The position numbers and the translations under genes were made by a program. Positions 60,747 to 64,000 of a stretch of 64,000 nucleotides of DNA are shown here, piece by piece. Source of the DNA: Maricurvus nonylphenolicus. Its GTDB lineage: Bacteria > Pseudomonadota > Gammaproteobacteria > Pseudomonadales > Cellvibrionaceae. The stretch spans positions 3,100,001 to 3,164,000 of the forward strand of contig NZ_AP031498.1 in NCBI RefSeq assembly GCF_042854845.1, given 5' to 3'. Below the pieces are notes generated by a model. It ran no database searches, was not told where the DNA came from, and saw nothing but the letters and a program-made list of their open reading frames with translations. Each line of letters begins with the position of its first letter. The stretch's first letter is position 1.

Positions 60747-62111
60747 CTAACATTCTTCAGTAGGTGAATACTGGGTAACTTCTTGTGACACAGCGGATAC
60801 AGCTTGCGGGTCACTAGCCATTCTCTCAGGTGCTTGAGAGGCCAAAGGCAGGCTAAGGCGGACATGGGTTCCCACCCCCTCTTTCGACTGCAGCTGTAAT
60901 TCGCCACCATGGGCACGCATAACTGTTTGAACTACCGATAACCCCAAGCCAGTTCCCTGAGCTTTGGTTGTCATAAACACATCGGTTACGGAATTCAAAA
61001 TTTCCTGTTTGATACCTGGGCCTTTATCGACAACATCAATAATCAACGGCTGAACCAATTCGCCATTAGTATTGGCCTGGGCTTGCTCCCCCAAGGAGAA
61101 ATGAATACTCAGCTCAGCGCGGGTTTCCACTGCTTGAATCGCGTTGTTAACCAGGTTTAGCAGTGCCCCCACGAGAATATCCTGATTACAACGTAACATA
61201 TGCGTGGGGCACGCATTGCGCCACAAACAGCGGGACTGGCTGGTTTCCAACACCACTTCCATCTCTTCTGCCAGGGATTCCTGTAACTCCGCCACACTGA
61301 TTAAATCCGGTAAAGGAATATCACCTTTAACGAACATCAACATGTCCTGAACCTGACGCTCCATATGGTTTAGGCGCTTAAGCAGCTTGTCGGAAAATTT
61401 TTGTTGTTGCTGGGGTTTTAACTGGCCACCACGTAAGTGACCTGCGTATAACATAGCGGCAGATAGTGGTGTACGAATCTGATGTGCCAATGCCGACACC
61501 ATTTTACCCAACGCGGACAAACGCTCATGACGGCTTAACTCTGCCTGCAGACGACGGGTTTCGGTTTGATCGGTCAACAGAATAATTTGACCATCCTGGT
61601 GACCTTCAGATTCCAGAGAGCGTGTAGCAATACTGATACGTCGCCCGGCCTTGGTTGACACTTCATGGCCGTCATCGCTACGCGGTGCAAAACTGCGCAC
61701 AATAACATCACGCCACAGCATACCTTCCAAAGGTTCACCGAGCATATCCACTGCCGCAGGATTACATTCAGTGACACGCCCGCGCGCATCCAGCACGACG
61801 ACACCGCCAGGTAATACCGTGAGAAGATTTTCAAGGCGATTAGCGAGGCGCTCTTTTTCCGCCAGCTCTTCCAATCGTTTAGCAGAAACCGTATTCAGCT
61901 CTTGGGTCAGCTCCGTAACACGATCTTCAAGCAAACTGTACGACTCTGAAAGCTGTTCGGACATTTCGTTAAACAGCTGAAATGCCCGGCGTAAATCATC
62001 ACCCTTCGGTGGCTGAGCCGCATCTGTTTCGCCACTAATCAGGGATGCATCTATTACACCCAGAGGGGATTCAGTATCTGCTTGTCTAAATTGTTGTTGG
62101 GCAAGAGCCAC
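60747..62111 (-). CDS. fleS: Flagellar sensor histidine kinase FleS (FlrB)
   Basis: A 454-residue cytoplasmic kinase without membrane helices. A coiled segment (about 42-95, NEMSEQLSESYSLLEDRVTELTQEL) leads to a PAS domain (about 95-190), then the dimerization box HERLSALGKMVSALAHQIRTPLSAAMLYAGHL with the phospho-accepting His, and the ATPase motifs LVNNAIQAVE, VDKGPGI and GTGLGLSVVQTVMRAHGG. It starts with GTG, with AGGAG upstream. A strong sigma-54 promoter precedes it. It phosphorylates FleR. Confidence 0.95.
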   Translation of the reverse strand: MALAQQQFRQADTESPLGVIDASLISGETDAAQPPKGDDLRRAFQLFNEMSEQLSESYSLLEDRVTELTQELNTVSAKRLEELAEKERLANRLENLLTVLPGGVVVLDARGRVTECNPAAVDMLGEPLEGMLWRDVIVRSFAPRSDDGHEVSTKAGRRISIATRSLESEGHQDGQIILLTDQTETRRLQAELSRHERLSALGKMVSALAHQIRTPLSAAMLYAGHLRGGQLKPQQQQKFSDKLLKRLNHMERQVQDMLMFVKGDIPLPDLISVAELQESLAEEMEVVLETSQSRCLWRNACPTHMLRCNQDILVGALLNLVNNAIQAVETRAELSIHFSLGEQAQANTNGELVQPLIIDVVDKGPGIKQEILNSVTDVFMTTKAQGTGLGLSVVQTVMRAHGGELQLQSKEGVGTHVRLSLPLASQAPERMASDPQAVSAVSQEVTQYSPTEEC

Positions 62112-62183
62112 GACAAACCTCTCCTAAATTTTATGTCGCCATGCAGTTTTTTGACGCTTGACGACTTATTTATGAGGGTATCT

Positions 62184-62199
62184 GCAAACACAATGCCAA
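62184..62199 (-). promoter_or_regulatory. Sigma-54 promoter of fleSR
   Basis: Minus-strand TGGCATTGTGTTTGCA keeps TGGCA and TTGCA intact with GG-N10-GC spacing. It would start transcription about 62 bases before the fleS GTG. FleQ is the expected activator and is encoded just upstream. Confidence 0.88.
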
Positions 62200-62324
62200 G
62201 TTATTTTTCCCTTTAGAATCAATCAGTTACACAAAAAGAAATATGTAAAAGGTCAAATTTATGACTAACAAAGCAAACCTCAACAGAAGAAGCTAGAATG
62301 GTGTCAATTTTATAGGGGAGATTT

Positions 62325-62353
62325 CGAATTACGCTTCAGGGATACGTAATTCG
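62325..62353 (-). other. Hairpin after fleQ
   Basis: CGAATTACG (62325-62333) pairs perfectly with CGTAATTCG (62345-62353) across an 11-base loop, 45 bases after the fleQ stop. There is no T-run. It lies about 125 bases upstream of the fleSR sigma-54 promoter, so it may be either the end of the fleQ transcript or an activator-binding dyad. Confidence 0.4.
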
Positions 62354-62397
62354 TGATTAAATTAAAGAGAAAAAGAGGGAGATTTACAGCGCAGGTC

Positions 62398-63846
62398 CTA
62401 GCCGCGCTGCAACTCATACTTGCGCATTTTTTCAACCAGGGTCGTGCGACGAATGGTCAAACGATCAGCAGCGCGAGCAACAACTCCACCGCAATCGTCC
62501 AATGCCTGCTGAATCAAATTCTTTTCAAGATTGGTCAGGTATTCTTTTAAATCAATACCGTTTTCTGGCAATAAGGTGGTATCACTCATACTGACAACGG
62601 TAGTTTTTGCGGGCTCAAGCTCATCGAACGCCTCAAACTCTTCGTCTGTCACATCGATATGGCGATACTTCTTCGGCAAGTCCTGCACACCAATCACACC
62701 GTAAGGGTGCATAATCGCCATACGCTCCACCAGGTTAGCCAATTCCCTTACATTACCCGACCACTCGTGTTTACAAAGCGACATAATCGCAGCAGAATTA
62801 AAACGGATAGACCCCCGCTTTTCACTCTCCATACGCGATACCAGCTCATTTAACAGCAGCGGTACGTCTTCGCCGCGCTCGCGCAGGGAAGGCATTTCGA
62901 TGGGGAATACATTTAGACGATAATAGAGGTCTTCACGGAACCTGCCCTCTTCAATCATCTGTTCCAGATTGCGATGGGTCGCTGCAATAATACGTACATC
63001 GGTACTGAAGGTTTTATTACCCCCTACCCGCTCGTAACTGCGCTCCTGTAGCACACGCAAAATTTTCACCTGCATGTTCAGAGGCATATCACCGATTTCA
63101 TCTAGAAACAGTGTGCCGCCCTCAGCCATTTCAAAACGTCCGGCACGGGCAGATATAGCACCGGTGAATGCGCCTTTTTCATGGCCAAACAATTCACTCT
63201 CCAGCAGCTCAGCCGGAATAGCACCACAGTTTACTGGAACAAAGGGTTTGTCACGACGATCAGAGTTGTAGTGCAGGTTACGGGCAACCACTTCCTTACC
63301 TGTACCTGATTCGCCAGTAATCAAAACGGTGACATCTTTATCCGCCACCTGCCCCATCATCTCGCGCACCACTTCAATTTCGCGACTGGTACCAACCAGG
63401 CTGCGGAACAAGTGCACAGGGCGCTGAATATTGGCCTGACGACGACGCAACTCAAAAGCTTCACGATAGCGCTGCGCGCGATGCAAGGTATCGAGTAATT
63501 TACTGTAGGTGGGAGGTAATTCCAGGCTGGCAATAACCATATGCTTGAGATACGGATCCCAGTCATCGCTTAACACCTGATCCTCACCGGCGAGAATCAC
63601 GGGGACGGCATTATCCCAAGTCTGAATTTCTTTCAGTCGAGTATCCAATGCGCGCTTGCGACAGCAATCACCCAGAATCACTGCAACATAAGGAGAATCA
63701 TCATCCAGCGCAGAACTGGCAACGGTTTGCCAATCTTCACATCCGCTAATTACAGCTGGCTCGCCTAAAAAATCGAGAATAATCTTCAAATCGTAGCGAC
63801 GACCTTCATCATCATCCACTACCAAGACTTTCAACTCTCGCCACAT
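62398..63846 (-). CDS. fleQ: Flagellar master regulator FleQ (FlrA)
   Basis: A 482-residue sigma-54 activator at the top of the flagellar hierarchy. It opens MWRELKVLVVDDDEGRRYDL, a receiver-like REC domain of the FleQ type. The AAA+ domain has ITGESGTGKEVVARNLHY, EKGAFTGAISARAGRF, GGTLFLDEIGDMPLNMQVKILRVLQE and RERGEDVPLL; the C-terminal Fis-type helix-turn-helix is AADRLTIRRTTLVEKMRKYEL. In Pseudomonas FleQ also binds c-di-GMP and is restrained by FleN/FlhG, which is present at 25660. Confidence 0.96.
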   Translation of the reverse strand: MWRELKVLVVDDDEGRRYDLKIILDFLGEPAVISGCEDWQTVASSALDDDSPYVAVILGDCCRKRALDTRLKEIQTWDNAVPVILAGEDQVLSDDWDPYLKHMVIASLELPPTYSKLLDTLHRAQRYREAFELRRRQANIQRPVHLFRSLVGTSREIEVVREMMGQVADKDVTVLITGESGTGKEVVARNLHYNSDRRDKPFVPVNCGAIPAELLESELFGHEKGAFTGAISARAGRFEMAEGGTLFLDEIGDMPLNMQVKILRVLQERSYERVGGNKTFSTDVRIIAATHRNLEQMIEEGRFREDLYYRLNVFPIEMPSLRERGEDVPLLLNELVSRMESEKRGSIRFNSAAIMSLCKHEWSGNVRELANLVERMAIMHPYGVIGVQDLPKKYRHIDVTDEEFEAFDELEPAKTTVVSMSDTTLLPENGIDLKEYLTNLEKNLIQQALDDCGGVVARAADRLTIRRTTLVEKMRKYELQRG

Positions 63847-64000
63847 GCGACTACTAACCTTCTACTTCGTAATGTAAGAAGCGCACCAGATCTACTGGTA
63901 CAACTTAACCGGATACAGTTGTTCTAACTGGCAACCCTTCTCTACCGCTCTAGGTTGGTACCCACCGTGTGCCTTTTACAAATTGGTCAACAAGGTGCTG

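Noticed and set aside
63847..64000. A gene or promoter upstream of fleQ at the window end
   Set aside because: Only 154 bases are available; no start codon with ribosome site, no sigma-54 or clear sigma-70 pattern could be supported.

Overview
The window comes from a gammaproteobacterium with one polar-type flagellar system, most likely a marine relative of Pseudomonadales/Cellvibrionales. This is inferred from gene order and protein resemblance. The block mtaD-ubiG-mupP-SDR next to gyrA, the fused TyrA-AroA, and the fleQ-fleS-fleR / fliEFGHIJ / fliKLMNOPQR-flhB / flhAF-flhG-fliA-cheYZAB-motCD-parC-parP-cheW arrangement all follow the Pseudomonas layout. No rRNA, tRNA, CRISPR array, prophage or transposase gene is visible.

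Layout. 1-9690 (minus strand): pyrF (cut by the window edge), a secreted ComEA-like protein, cysDN, tyrA-aroA, pheA and gyrA. 10066-13627 (plus strand): mtaD, ubiG, mupP and a YciK-like dehydrogenase. 13648-14885 (minus): a secreted rhodanese-like protein and a lipoprotein. From 14926 to 63846 nearly everything is flagellar or chemotaxis and lies on the minus strand. Read in the direction of transcription the order is fleQ, fleSR, a 60-residue protein, fliEFGHIJ, a second chemotaxis cluster (STAS-cheY-cheA-cheW-MCP-cheR-cheD-cheB), an STAS / PP2C-response-regulator / Hpt module, fliK, fliLMNOPQR-flhB, a 29-residue membrane peptide, an SMP-30-like protein, two structured repeats, flhAF-flhG-fliA, and the first chemotaxis/stator cluster cheYZAB-motCD-parC-parP-cheW-DUF2802.

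Regulation can be read directly. Four sigma-54 promoters with GG-N10-GC spacing lie in front of fleS, fliE, fliK and flhA. Two FliA (sigma-28) type promoters lie in front of the second chemotaxis cluster and in front of cheW of the first cluster. This fits the usual hierarchy: FleQ with RpoN, then FleS/FleR and the basal-body genes, then FliA and the chemotaxis genes.

The most unusual element lies between the SMP-30 gene and flhA (30567-30962). Two long hairpins point away from each other. Their stems have different sequences, but they share internal-loop, bulge and apical-loop motifs, and every non-Watson-Crick pair is a G-U pair on the strand that carries the shared motifs. That pattern suggests a structured RNA or single-stranded DNA element rather than ordinary terminators. 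Other points of interest are a LID-like triplicated segment in the first CheA, a duplicated domain in the second CheA, a chemoreceptor with three tandem PAS-like repeats and a CheR-tether tail, the unannotated 29-residue peptide with a near-perfect ribosome site, and loss of the genes usually found between pheA, aroA and pyrF.
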